From NCBI RefSeq assembly GCF_003369915.1, contig NW_022881614.1:28589326-28653325 (forward strand): DNA of 64,000 nucleotides, read 5' to 3'. Within the stretch, counting starts at the first letter, position 1. Each line of letters begins with the position of its first letter. Shown here in pieces: positions 11,122-21,651 of this stretch. A program made the position numbers and the translations under genes. The notes beneath the pieces are model-generated. The model was not told the DNA's origin, ran no database searches, and saw only the letters and a list, made by a program, of their open reading frames with translations. The stretch comes from Drosophila miranda (lineage: Eukaryota > Arthropoda > Insecta > Diptera > Drosophilidae).

Positions 11122-12447
11122 CTTCCATGGTCTGGGGAAGGTCCCTTCGGACATGCACGCATTGAATAAATCCACGTACATTTGTGGATTGGTCTCAATA
11201 GCCGTGCGGAGAACGGCATTTGGGACCCCATCAGGTCCTGGTGCTTTGCCGTTCTTGATCCGTTGTAGAGCTTCGAGGACTTCTGCTCCCGTGGTGGCTT
11301 CTATTTCAGGTGGCGGTATTCTATCCATCACCCTCTGGGCTGCCACTTTCTCTGGAAATAGGGTTTCTACTATGTTAACCAGCAGATCTGCTGAGAAACA
11401 CATTCGGGGGACTGAACACTCGCAGTCTCTTGATTACCAGCCTGTATGCGTAGACCCAAGGGTTCGCATCTGCGTCATCGCAGAGCTTTTCGAAGCATTT
11501 GCGCTTGGCATCCTTGATCTGCCTCTTCAGGCAGCGTCTGCTTTCCTTATATTCTCCTTGGAGCCTCTCGAATTCCGGGGAACCTCTCGAACGCTGGTAT
11601 AGTCGTCTTTTCCGCTGGCACTCCTGCCTGGCGCTACCTATTGCAGCGTTCCACCAATACGTTGGCCTGCGGTTGTTCAGGCTTCTTCTTTTCCTTAGCA
11701 TGGAGGCATCACATGCTTCCAGCGTATGTATAGCCAGTTGGCTTGCTCTATCTTCAGCCGTACCGTTGGTCTCGTAGTCCTCAAACATGGCCCGGACCAT
11801 ATCCGGCTCTAGCGTTTCGGTCTTATAACCGATCTGCTTACCAATGAACGGGTTAGGTGCGCCCGCTTCCTGGATTTCACATATGAGGGCTTGGTGGTCA
11901 CTCCCGGTGTATAAGCCACTAACTTCCCACGTTGTCCTGCGGCTGAGGCTGCTGCTCACGAACGTAAGGTCTATTATAGACCCCGTTCCAGCTCTGCCGA
12001 ACGTCTGCTGTGTGCCTGTGTTCAGCAGTACGGCATCCAACGTCGCAAAGCATTCTAAGAGCGCCTGTCCCCTTGGGTTCGTTCTCGGGCATCCCCACTC
12101 CGTCGCCCAAGCGTTGAAATCGCCGCATCTTCAGCAATCCTTTCCAGTGCCTGCGTCGCCTGCTGTAGGCTGAGGCTCGGGGGCAGGTAGCAGCTATATA
12201 TGTGCACTCCATTTATCCGGGCTCTGGCGAATCCGTCTCCGACGTATGTTTGCAGTAGTTGCTGTGTGGGACTCGCACAGCTCCATATCGCTGCCTTCTT
12301 GCTCGAGTCAGCAATCCACTCTCCCGAGTTGCGATTCCGGTATTGCTCGCTTATGACTGCTACATCAATACGGTGCTCCCTTATGGTCTGGTCCAGCAGC
12401 TGCTGTGCCATCTCGCAGTGGTTGAGGTTTAGTTGGATGATTTTCAT
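11119..12447 (-). pseudogene. R1-clade family B ORF2, endonuclease and linker
   Basis: ORF2 starts at 12,447 ([16 protein letters not shown]), overlapping the end of gag by four bases (ATGA). The endonuclease is split: the frame shifts near 12,120, just before the GDFNAW box, which is legible in another frame, then continues at 12,040 with [11 protein letters not shown] and GSDHQAL. The linker IGYKTETLEPDMVR and KAPGPDGVPN lead to reverse transcriptase. A second frame change lies near 11,390. As written this copy cannot make a full ORF2 protein. Confidence 0.75.
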
Positions 12448-13907
12448 CTATCCTTCATTTGCTGCATCGCCTTTTGGTACTGCGGGCACCTCGAACTCGT
12501 CGTTTGGTGCTTCGGGTCCTTCACCCGGTGGCGCTTGCAAAGAATGCAACTTGGTTCGTCTTTGCAATCTTTGGCCTGGTGGTCGGCTCCTGCGCAATTG
12601 TAGCAGCACTTCGTGAAGTCTTGGCTGCTCTTACAATTAGGCGCGAAGTGGCCAAACTCCATGCACTTGTAGCATCTTCGGGGAGTTGACTTGGGTCGTA
12701 TTCTGCAATACCCCCACCCCAGGCGAATTCTTCCTTTCTCCAGGAGGGGCTTTGCTATAGCCGGTGGAACTTTCAGAGTCAGGGTCTGCGTGCTCCTATA
12801 GGCTGGTCTGATGGAGATGGCTGCGGCCTCGCAGATTTCCACACCTGCCTGCGCTTTGAGTTCCGCTAGGACTTCCTCTTGGGTGGACACTTCGTCTATG
12901 TCCCTTACCTCCAAGATGACAGTTTCGGTAAGACTCCTTACTTCAACCGTGCTTCCTAGCGCTTCCTTGACTGCTGCCTGCATCTCGTGGGTTCTCGGGT
13001 CCGCCGATTTTTCCAGCATCAGCAACAGCTCTCCTTTTGACGTGCGTCGCACCCCTTGCACCGATTGCCCTAGCTTTTTAAGACTTGGCTCTGTCTTGAC
13101 CTTCCTTAGAATGTCTGCATATGAGACAGTGCTGGTGGCGGCGATGACTATTGCATCGCTGCGTGGCGGTCTTGGTCGTTGCTGCTGCTTTGGCTTTGGC
13201 CTTTGCCTAGCTACGACCTTCACCCACCGCACCTCTCGATCCTTTGGGGCGTCCTCCGGTCCCTTGCGAGCTACGGCGTCCCTCATTTGGCCTTCCTGCG
13301 GCTTCTTCTCCGTTTTTTTTTACTTTTTGGGTCTATGTTTTGGCTGCTTCGGCCTTGGGTACGGGGACGGGGACGGGTGGGTGGCGTTCCTGGGCTCTGG
13401 CCGTGCCCTCTTTCCCGCCCTCTCCGTCACTGCCGGCTGTGTAACCTTGGCTACAGCCTGCTCCGCAGAGATCGCCTGCAAGCACGATTCCAACTCTCGC
13501 TGCAGATATTCGATCTCATCCACCAGATCCCTCATTGGGTTCGTGATGGACCTCTTTGGGAGCACCATCAGCTTCCTCAACTCTCTGGCCTTTTGGCCCA
13601 AGCTCGCCAAATGCGCCATGGCCCTCTCCTTCGGGTCTGCTTGCTCCTCTTGGGGGCGCTGCAGCGTTGGAGGAGAGGATCTTGCGCGCTCCTCCACTGC
13701 TTCCGCCGGCTGGTTTGGCGATCGCGCCAGAGCATTTTTCCGGCGAAAGGGATTCTCCTCATCCCAGGCGAATGAGCTTGTCAGCGCAGTGCTGCAAGCC
13801 GCAGCTTGTTCCCGCTGATCGCTCATCTCCGATCTGGCCGTTGATCTGGCAACTCCGGTTGCTGTGGCCGCGCCCTCTATTGGCCAGACGCTTTCGTTTT
13901 CCAGCAC
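12444..13907 (-). pseudogene. R1-clade family B ORF1 (gag-like) with an internal stop
   Basis: One frame from ATG at 13,907 to 12,444, interrupted by TAA at 13,320-13,322 within an A-rich run after KHRPKK; both halves are in the same frame. The N-terminal half is acidic and helical; the C-terminal half carries CYKCMEFGHFAPNC, CYNCAGADHQAKDC and a final CILC cluster, the knuckles that bind element RNA. It resembles family A gag in domain order but differs in sequence throughout, so it is a separate family. The gag stop overlaps the ORF2 start. Confidence 0.75.
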
Positions 13908-14280
13908 TTAGCTCCGTGCCTCCAGTCAGCTGTTCTTCCGTCGTTATCCAACACCACTTGCGGTGTGCTTGGCCAATTTTGCCCAAAAACAAAAAGAAGG
14001 CAGCAACCAACAAGTGGCGCCAAGAATCACAGCGAAGAAGAATAGGAAAACAGGCACTTACCTGCTGTTCCTTCCCCCCCTTCGGCCTAGGGCTCGACAG
14101 CGTCCCACGGGATTTCGGCCAGTACTATTGGCCAGGTGGCCGCTTCTCTGCTTGCGGACTTGCGTTCCGCGCAGGTAAGTAACGCAGCACTACTATGGCT
14201 CGCGCTAACTACTCTTTGCCTCTTTTCCAGGCTAACTTCCGACGTTTTCCACTGAATTATACGGAACGATTTAAAAACAC
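13908..14280 (-). other. Probable 5' UTR of retrotransposon family B
   Basis: No ORF. Lies directly upstream of family B gag on the minus strand. I cannot fix the 5' end of the element; it could end anywhere up to about 14,280, where base composition becomes AT-rich like the host intron. Confidence 0.4.
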
Positions 14281-14388
14281 GACCGCACTCACTAGAATAG
14301 AGCAGCGGCGGCCCAGAGAACGAGATATTTGTTTTAAAAATAATTTCCCATTTGAGCGTAAATTATGAAATTTTACTAAAAGGAAATG

Positions 14389-14433
14389 GTACTCGTACGG
14401 TACGAGTACGGTACTCTGTGCTGCAGCACAGAG
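14389..14433. repeat. Two adjacent perfect palindromes
   Basis: GTACTCGTAC, one G, then GTACGAGTAC (14,389-14,409) forms a 10-bp inverted repeat with a 1-base centre. Four bases later, 14,414-14,433 is a perfect 20-bp palindrome centred on CTGCAG. They lie in Amph intron 1 just outside the retrotransposon block. Confidence 0.8.
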
Positions 14434-15561
14434 AATCAAGTGAATATTCGATTGCCATCAACTTTAAAAGGAGAAAGAGAGAGAGGGTGAAATCTAAATC
14501 GGTTACTTTAAAAATATCTCTATTCTCAAGATGACATTTAGCTGGGGAATGTTTCGGTTCCAAGTTTAATGACCAACACGAGCCATCCATCGCCGCAGCA
14601 GCAGATCGCATCCCAAAGAAAAAAGAGCACACAGAAAGAGCGGACAGAAGACAGAAGAAGCAGAGGAAATATCAACGAACTTTGAAGATCCATCCACTCT
14701 CTGAACTTTGGCTGCCGCTGTGGAACTGTGGAATGCGCTGTCATCTACTCTACTCGTAAACTTGTTTGGCAAAAACCCATCGAGTGGGTCAGCTTTTACA
14801 CATTGTTTGAGCTCCTCTGTCTCCACTGTTTTTCCTCTACTTTTTATTGACATTTCGCTGGATCGAACGAACCGAACCGAGCCGAACGCAACCCAACCTC
14901 CACGAAACGAAAATAATAATAACAAAAACTACAAAAACTTTCACTTGTACGCATCTGCGGGTAAGATGAAACAGAGTCCAGTCCAGAGGCAGTAAAGTAA
15001 CAGCGCAACAATCGCGTCGCATCGCATCGAATCTCATGAATGGATTCGATTGGATGGAATGGGATGGTATTGAATTGTATTGGAAGGGAGTACTTAAGAT
15101 GAACATCAGAAAACTGGAATCGGATATTAAACGGATTGGATTGGGTCCCACGACAGGTGTCTCCCAGCTACAGTGAAAGCAGGTCCCAGCACTACGTGTA
15201 TTAGAAGGGATTACCGCTTTGGAGAGGTGTTTTCCTAATTTCTTTTGGCAGAGATCTAAATAGAATGACTGGAAATCGATGGAGAAGCCCTGCCCCATGC
15301 TTGTGCCTGTGTGTGTGTGTGAGTGTTGGTGACCCAGCTAGAAACTGGGGCAGGGACATGGCTTTGGCTTTGGCTTTGGCTGTGGCTGGAACGAAGCATA
15401 TGTTAGGAGGATTGCACGCGGGGGGTGGGAGCAGCAGTTCACTGTGAGAGGAACCTTCCACCATGCGTGGGCGTTGCTGCGCCATATGCCACCTGCAACT
15501 GCACCTGAACCTGCAACTGAAGCTGGGAGCTGCCCTCAAAGGGCAATCTCTTTGCACTCAC
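14434..15561 (-). other. Amph: Amph intron 1, portion next to exon 1
   Basis: No convincing ORF. The donor site of Amph exon 1 is the GTGAGTG read on the minus strand at 15,561-15,555. The stretch contains GT microsatellite, TTTGGC repeats (about 15,362-15,385) and short A/T-rich DNA. The intron continues left through the transposon nest; the acceptor is beyond the window. Confidence 0.6.
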
Positions 15562-15630
15562 CTTCTCCTTGGCACGTCCAGCGTGTTTTTGAACAGATTT
15601 GGCCAGCATGATGCCTTTATTCTCGGACAT
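15562..15630 (-). CDS. Amph: Amphiphysin, first coding exon
   Basis: The 23 codons begin MSENKGIMLAKSVQKHAGRA and end KEK at a GTGAGTG donor. This is the conserved N-terminal amphipathic helix (helix 0) of amphiphysin, which inserts in membranes at the start of the BAR domain; fly Amph works in T-tubule organisation and membrane shaping. The start is fixed by a TGA immediately before the ATG in the same frame. Only this exon is present; the rest of BAR and the SH3 domain would lie left of the window. Intron 1 is at least 15 kb here, mostly retrotransposon sequence. The exon and its donor look intact, so the effect of the insertions on splicing cannot be judged from sequence. Confidence 0.85.
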
Positions 15631-16200
15631 TCAGTGTGTGGTTGAGTTGATGGGGTTTTTAATTTATAATTAAATGGATTTTAGATATATTTATATGCAC
15701 TGGCCTGGCACACCAGCGGCCACACACGTAAATATGATAACTTTAAATGCACAGTGAACACCCAACGACGACGACAACAGATTTCCTGTTTCTGCTGTAT
15801 TAACAATAAACGAGCCAATCGCGCGCCACACACTTGTTAAACCGAAATATGTATTTATTTTCGCCTCGCCCTTTTTCGAAAAACAAATGGCCCGTAGACG
15901 TAGGCGAGTGTGTACGACGAACGAATCTTTCAAACCTGACGCTGCTGCAGACGGAACGGGACACACAGAGCGGCAGTAGTCGACAGATTCACTTGGCTCC
16001 AAACGGCGACGAGAATGAGTGGGGGCCACAGTTGGGGCCACAGAGAGAGAGAGAGCAAAAGAGCGCCACAAATACCGTTTTCTCTCTCGCTCTCACACGA
16101 TCCGCTATTTTGTTTTTAGGCGGTGCACGATACTGTTTAGCTAGTAGCAGTTTACTTGAATTGTCGTTAGCTAGTCAATTGCAATGAATATAAATCATCA
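15631..16200 (-). promoter_or_regulatory. Amph: Amph 5' UTR and promoter region
   Basis: No ORF belonging to Amph. GA/CT-rich blocks at 16,038-16,052 and 16,081-16,096 are candidate GAGA-factor sites. The transcription start is not resolved. Confidence 0.4.
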
Positions 16201-16543
16201 CAGGAGTGCCATACTTGCGTTAACCGTTTAAATTGTTGAAATTAACAATCAAAAACAACAAATATTCAATAACATTGCCGTGGCCCCGCCAACTTGTCTT
16301 AAATATGGATTTTCAGGCAAAAGATAAGTTGGCATTCCTTCAGGGCTGCAACAACTAAATAATAGATTAATAAATATAGATCAGAGCTATTTAAAATAAA
16401 CTTATTTTAAGCACAACACAAAAAATACAAAATTTAATTGGTATTACTCGAGCGCGTACATGATTTTTCGGGATCTTTCTTTTGAATTAAGATTTGACCA
16501 ATAAGCCACAAGCTACAGGCATAATGTATTGCTGGGGAAAAAC

Positions 16544-16587
16544 CGATACTATCGATGGTTGAAAAATTAGCCCACCTTCGATAGTAT
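16544..16587. promoter_or_regulatory. Inverted CGATA cluster (BEAF-32/DREF-like)
   Basis: ATACTATCGA at 16,546-16,555 is repeated exactly in inverse as TCGATAGTAT at 16,578-16,587. The block has three CGATA cores (16,544-16,548 plus, 16,550-16,554 minus, 16,579-16,583 plus). BEAF-32 binds clustered CGATA and DREF binds TATCGATA; the cluster sits between the diverging Amph and Sin3A transcription units, where an insulator or housekeeping promoter is plausible. Confidence 0.5.
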
Positions 16588-17066
16588 TGAGCGGGAAAAT
16601 TGAACATCGGTCTGGCAGCACCCTAAAATGCCATAACATTTTTTACTTTTCATAGTATTTTTTAGTATATTTTCAGACGCGCTATGAGCCCACCCACCAA
16701 TGTAGAAATCGTGTAGAAATGATATTGACAGCCATAGCTAACATGAAATGTAGTTAATATGTAGTAAATTCGTAGTTATGGTGTACTTACCATGTACAAA
16801 AATTCATTTGGTGGAAATTGTTGTTGACTTTTAACCTTACTGTACAAACAATTGAATCGAGATTATAACTTAAATTTAACCAGTCTTGTAGGAAAGTGAT
16901 TCGCCAATCGGATAAAATTATGAATTCAGAGCTAAGGATCCTAGCTAGCTAGTAATACTCAACCGAATATCAAAAACGAGGAATATGATGGAATTCGAAT
17001 ACAAATAGTTTGCCGGTATATTTCTGAGGACCAGACCGTACATTCTACATTCTATGGACAAATCCG

Positions 17067-17077
17067 CGGTCACACTG
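17067..17077 (+). promoter_or_regulatory. Core promoter Motif 1 (CGGTCACACTG)
   Basis: CGGTCACACTG matches the Drosophila core-promoter Motif 1 consensus bound by M1BP, in plus orientation. It lies upstream of a possible non-coding exon ending at a CAG|GTATGT donor at 17,660/17,661, so it may be a distal Sin3A promoter. The link to Sin3A is inference. Confidence 0.5.
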
Positions 17078-20000
17078 CCTAGCATACTGTAACAATACAC
17101 TGTACTTGTGTTGTTGTTGACAAAATAAGTAAATCGAAAAGTCAATTAAAAAATCGCACTCAAGGTATACACAGCGCGCGAAAAGATATCCTCTCGGCAA
17201 ATGTAAAATCTGGACACATGGGCCGTAAACCATACATGATTACATGCATATGTACATATGCATATGTGGTAGACGCGAGTTTATGAAAAACCAATTACAA
17301 AAAACTGAAGCACAAGTGTGGTGTGTTTATGTGCGTTGCATACAATAAAGAAGGAGGAGAGTCTTGGCTCTTTTGGGGCAGCATAAAATCGATTCGGAGT
17401 GCATTTTTGTGAGGGGTGTGGGTGTTTGTGGCGAGTGTACATGCATGTGTATCTTTGTTGCAAATGTGAAGAAGCAGCAAGCTCACGCGCTTCTTTTCCC
17501 CTACCCTACCTCCTGCCCTACCGTCAGGGCAATCCGCTGAAAGTAATAGTTGATAAAAGCTGTAAATCTACTATAAGCCCCATTTGTTGGCTGATTGCAA
17601 AAGAGTGAAACAAACAAAAGAACCTCAACCTGTGCTAAAATCAACCTTAAAACTATTCAGGTATGTAAACTAAAAATATAAAAATGCGCGCCCTTGTGTG
17701 CGTGTGTTTGTGTGTGCCAGAAGCTCATACCCAACCTCAATTCGCCCCAACTGATTACGATAGGCGTCAAACTGCACCTCCAGTGGGCATTAAGTATTTA
17801 AAAATAATACATTCGCTGTAGTCGGCCTTTCTGAGGGATGTGAATGGAGCATACAACATTTTGTCTACCCCACTCCCAGCAGTTTCTTTGTTTTGAGGTT
17901 AGAAAGTGGAATTCCCTTTATCAGTGACAAGATTTACCGATAAATTGCTGATGAACCGAGCAAATAACAGTTACAATTGTTAATAATGCTGAGGTAGTGC
18001 TGTGTGCATTGTGGAAATATTTCTTATCGGCTTGTTTTTTTGTTCGTTTCGTTTCGTATGTGTGTGTAGTCATTTTTAATTGTCTTTGATTTAATAAAAT
18101 TAAAAAGAAACAATGCCATCCAGTAAATACAAATAAGAAGGGAAGGAAGATGTTGAATATAGGCAGCAGACATAGGCGCACTCACAGAGGCAGAGCGTTT
18201 ACCGCGCTCAACTTTTGTTATTGTAGCACCTAAACTAGGACTGCCAACTAGTTAGAAATGTTATTTAACATAACTATATTTATATGATGCCTCCTGATAT
18301 CAACCTGTCAAGATAATCAAAAATTAATAGCCAAAAGTTTAATAAGAATATAAAAACAAGTTGGCAGCTTCTCCCAGCTACATATATTCGTGCATCTGTG
18401 TGTGTGTGTGTCTGGCTACAAGGTGATCCACACTGTGCTTAGCCTTCGGTTGGTCGGGGATTTTGTGTAAATTCTAATTAAATAATTCGTTGAAATCAAG
18501 CTTACTGCTCTGCTGATTGAGAGAGAGATACACACAGCCACACACTCGTATAAATGCATTCTTTTGTGCTTACTTTGCGGCCATCACAAGACGTTTTCCC
18601 CCAATTTTCTTTATGAAGCGCGTCAAGTTTCGACTGGGTCCGAGTCTGGTTTGGGCTGTTTGGAAACATGAAAAACAAGTTCCCAGTCGGCGCACTTCAT
18701 TTTTGAACTCTCCACCGCGCACAGCACTCACACGAGAAAATACACACTTCATTTCTCAGTATTTGTTTGAGATGCCTGGGTCTCAGGGCCTAGATTGGTG
18801 GTCTCGTCGCGATCTCTGCCCTCTCAGCTTAGAGCGAGAAGCACTTGCCGCGCAGACGATTGCTTGCAATTTACCAGAGGCCATCGAACAAGTCTTGAAC
18901 TTGATGTTGGAGACTCATTCCATGTGTACATGTATTAGACGTTCAACAATTTCTTACATTTTCAGTTACGGTTCGGTGGTGCTCAATATTGTCATGGTTA
19001 TATTTTTAAAACAAATAGTAGTAGCAGTAGCAGTAGTATCTTCCACTAAGACCGTTTTAACTTATTGTTGTCTGCATATTTTTAAAGCTGTCTTTGTTAA
19101 TTTACGTCTAATCATCAGCTCCCTTCTTTTGTTTTAATGGTGTTTTTGGCATCCAAGTAGATAGCTTGCTCAAGTGACAAACTGAAAATATTTGGTAATT
19201 GGCTGACCACACATGAAATTAGAAACTGTGGGGCCACCTATTACTTATCATATTCATTCACGTCTGATAAAATGTGCGCCCGTTGTGGTCAGCTCTGCCT
19301 GTTGTTGTTGATGGAGCATTTAATGACTGCGTCGTGTCTTCTGGTACTGTTTCGCCGAGGGGCTTCGGCCTGGTCGTCGGCATGTGGCCATACTCCATCG
19401 AAGACCTAAAATTAGCACACGGATAATTAGAAAGCACGGAACCACCTGGCATCAGACTGATGTTTTGGCATATATGTACTATATACGAATGTCGGGAACA
19501 TCAATAATACCTGGAAACGCAAACCTTCCCGCAGCACTGGAACCGCAATCACAATCTAGCGCGTGGGCGGCACAAAGAGGTGTGGTTGTCCCTTTTGCTC
19601 CAAGGGATGTTGAACTGCAATCATCAGAGGGGGGAGACTGCAGGCTTGGGCCTAGACATGCGCTGCACAAGCTGCAAGTGAACTTTGAACTTTCAGTCTA
19701 CTGACGAGAGGAGCTTCGTGTTGCTGCTCCAAGTTTTGGATGCACTTGATTTGCATTAGCCATCGACAGTAGCTGTGCGTTCCCGCATAGCAGGTGCTAA
19801 GGTACCGTACAGAGCGGAGAGCGCTCCCTTAAACTTTCTCTCCCTTGTGGGTCCGTCCGGTCTGCATTGCGCAATGAGCGAAATAATCGATAATTGCAAG
19901 GATTCCATTTCCACCACCCCACGCCAGATTTTTCGCGTGTACAGATTTCATTTTTGCCTGCTTCTTCCAGAAACAATTTGAGATTCCAACAAGTGTTTTT

Positions 20001-20990
20001 TGGGTTTGGCGACGGGAAGAGTATGCTCTGGTGACCATCGACGACGGTTCCGCTGCGGCTCTACCGCCATTGTCATGGTGAGATGCACTTTGCTGCCTTT
20101 CTACGTTACACACAACACACACACACAAGCCACACGGCCACGAGTACGAGAGTGTGCGTTTTGTGAGTGCCTGTGTGCGTGAGCGAGGTGGTGGAGGTTG
20201 TGGATTGTAGTAGGTGTATATGTGCCGCCGCCACTGCCGCCGCAAAGTGTAACCGTAGCAGAGTTGTAGCCTGCACTGTAGTCCGTTTGGTTTCTGATTT
20301 TCAGTTTTGTCGATTTCATTATGTACTGCAAGAGTATCGACGACGACGTCGCCACCGCCGCCGTTTATATACAGCACACATTATTAAGTGTATGGGTTTC
20401 GCTCTTTTTCTCGCTCTTCTCGACCCAAAACAGGGTATTGCCTGGTAATGTTGCCATGGCATTGTTGCTCGCGTCACGTTGCCAATGCGGACACCCTGTA
20501 TCCGACTTGTTTTGCAAGCTCTCGTGCCGGCTCTTTCGCACCGTAACTGTGTTGGTGCTTTTTGCACTTACGTAATCTCCCAGTCATCCGACTCGACTCT
20601 CTGAGCAGTTGTTACTTATCCAAAATCTAAGCGCCATTTTTCTCATTTGCTGCTGATCACGGCGATCTTTTCTTTCCTCAATTTATTTCGCCTCAATCGC
20701 TGGACTGTAGACCGAAGACCCCAGAGGCCATTAGCATGCAAGAGCATGGAGCAAACTTACTTCCACTCGCACACGGTTCCACTGAAAGAGATTGCAGTTT
20801 AGAACCCAGGCGGTCAAATATGTGTGTGTCCCAAGTACATGGGCATCTGTTATGTACTTTTTTATTGCCTCTCACATCTCAAGCAACAGCAGCAGCAGCA
20901 ACAGCAATGTTTCTCATTTTTAATGCGCGCCCGAGTCCATGGTTTGCTGCGTTGCCACCCTTTTTGATATGTTCATAGGCAGCAACAGAA
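17078..20990 (+). other. Possible distal 5' exon and intron of Sin3A; no coding sequence seen
   Basis: Apart from the candidate exon and donor at 17,660 this stretch shows AT-rich DNA, GT and CT microsatellites and short chance ORFs without recognisable protein content. A palindrome TGCATATGTACATATGCA is at 17,245-17,262. Confidence 0.4.
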
Positions 20991-21059
20991 GCGACGGGAC
21001 GGCAAATGAATTCCAAAGCAACACTGCGCGCGCGCATTTACACTCCCTCTATTCCGCTC

Positions 21060-21651
21060 TGGAGCTCTCTCTCTCTCTCTCTGTTGCGACTTGATGTTCT
21101 CTCGCGCTCTTTTGTTGCTACTTCGCACCAACACACTTACGCACAGACACGCATGCATAGGCCACCTCTCTCTCTCTCTCTCTGCCCGTCGCAAGCAGCA
21201 GGCTAACCAACGAACTGCTGGCCGTTCAATCGAAAATGTTTGCGGCGGCGTTAAGATTGTACGAAAAACGTTTCCTCGCTTAAACTGTGTGAATATCTGT
21301 AAAAACTCACAGAGAAACAATTATTTAAACGAAACAGAATAGTACAAACGCGGTAAAACAAAAAAGATTCCGTTGTGACAAAAAAAAAATTGAATAAAAA
21401 CGGCCCCAGCGATATTTCAAGTCTCGATTATACAGAAAAACTATATTTTGGCGAAAGAAAAAGGTGAAAATTGGTAAAAAGTGTGGGAAATAGTTGCAAG
21501 TGCAAAATACAGCGTAAAACGTGAAAGTTTCCAATAACAAGCCCAACCAAATGGCAGTTTATAGTAAATATAAAGGCACACACACACGCATATATACATC
21601 TTTCGAGTATATACACAGCCGAAGCAAATGAGAAGCCCAGCCGTTGCTGAT
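21060..21651 (+). promoter_or_regulatory. Sin3A: Candidate Sin3A promoter and non-coding first exon
   Basis: Two CT/GA tracts (about 21,066-21,083 and 21,165-21,183), typical GAGA-factor targets, are followed by a purine-rich, A-rich stretch without long ORFs that ends at a good donor, GAT|GTAAGTT, at 21,651/21,652. I infer a 5' UTR exon spliced to the acceptor at 24,395. Confidence 0.4.

Larger units (their letters stand above)
7670..11834. repeat. 4.16-kb tandem duplication, right unit
   Basis: Second unit of the direct duplication. At its left edge family A gag (ctttgtgcttgcc...) is joined to family B ORF2 (...taaccgatc) with only the bases TC shared, which points to end joining or replication-based duplication rather than transposition. 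At its right edge the sequence continues into the rest of family B ORF2. Confidence 0.85.

Noticed and set aside
18517..19137. 206-codon plus-strand ORF
   Set aside because: Composition shifts along its length, it spans AT-rich and simple repeats, and there is no recognisable domain or splice context.
19384..20377. Several 60-180 codon ORFs on both strands
   Set aside because: Low-complexity or unremarkable sequence in what is most simply Sin3A 5' intron.
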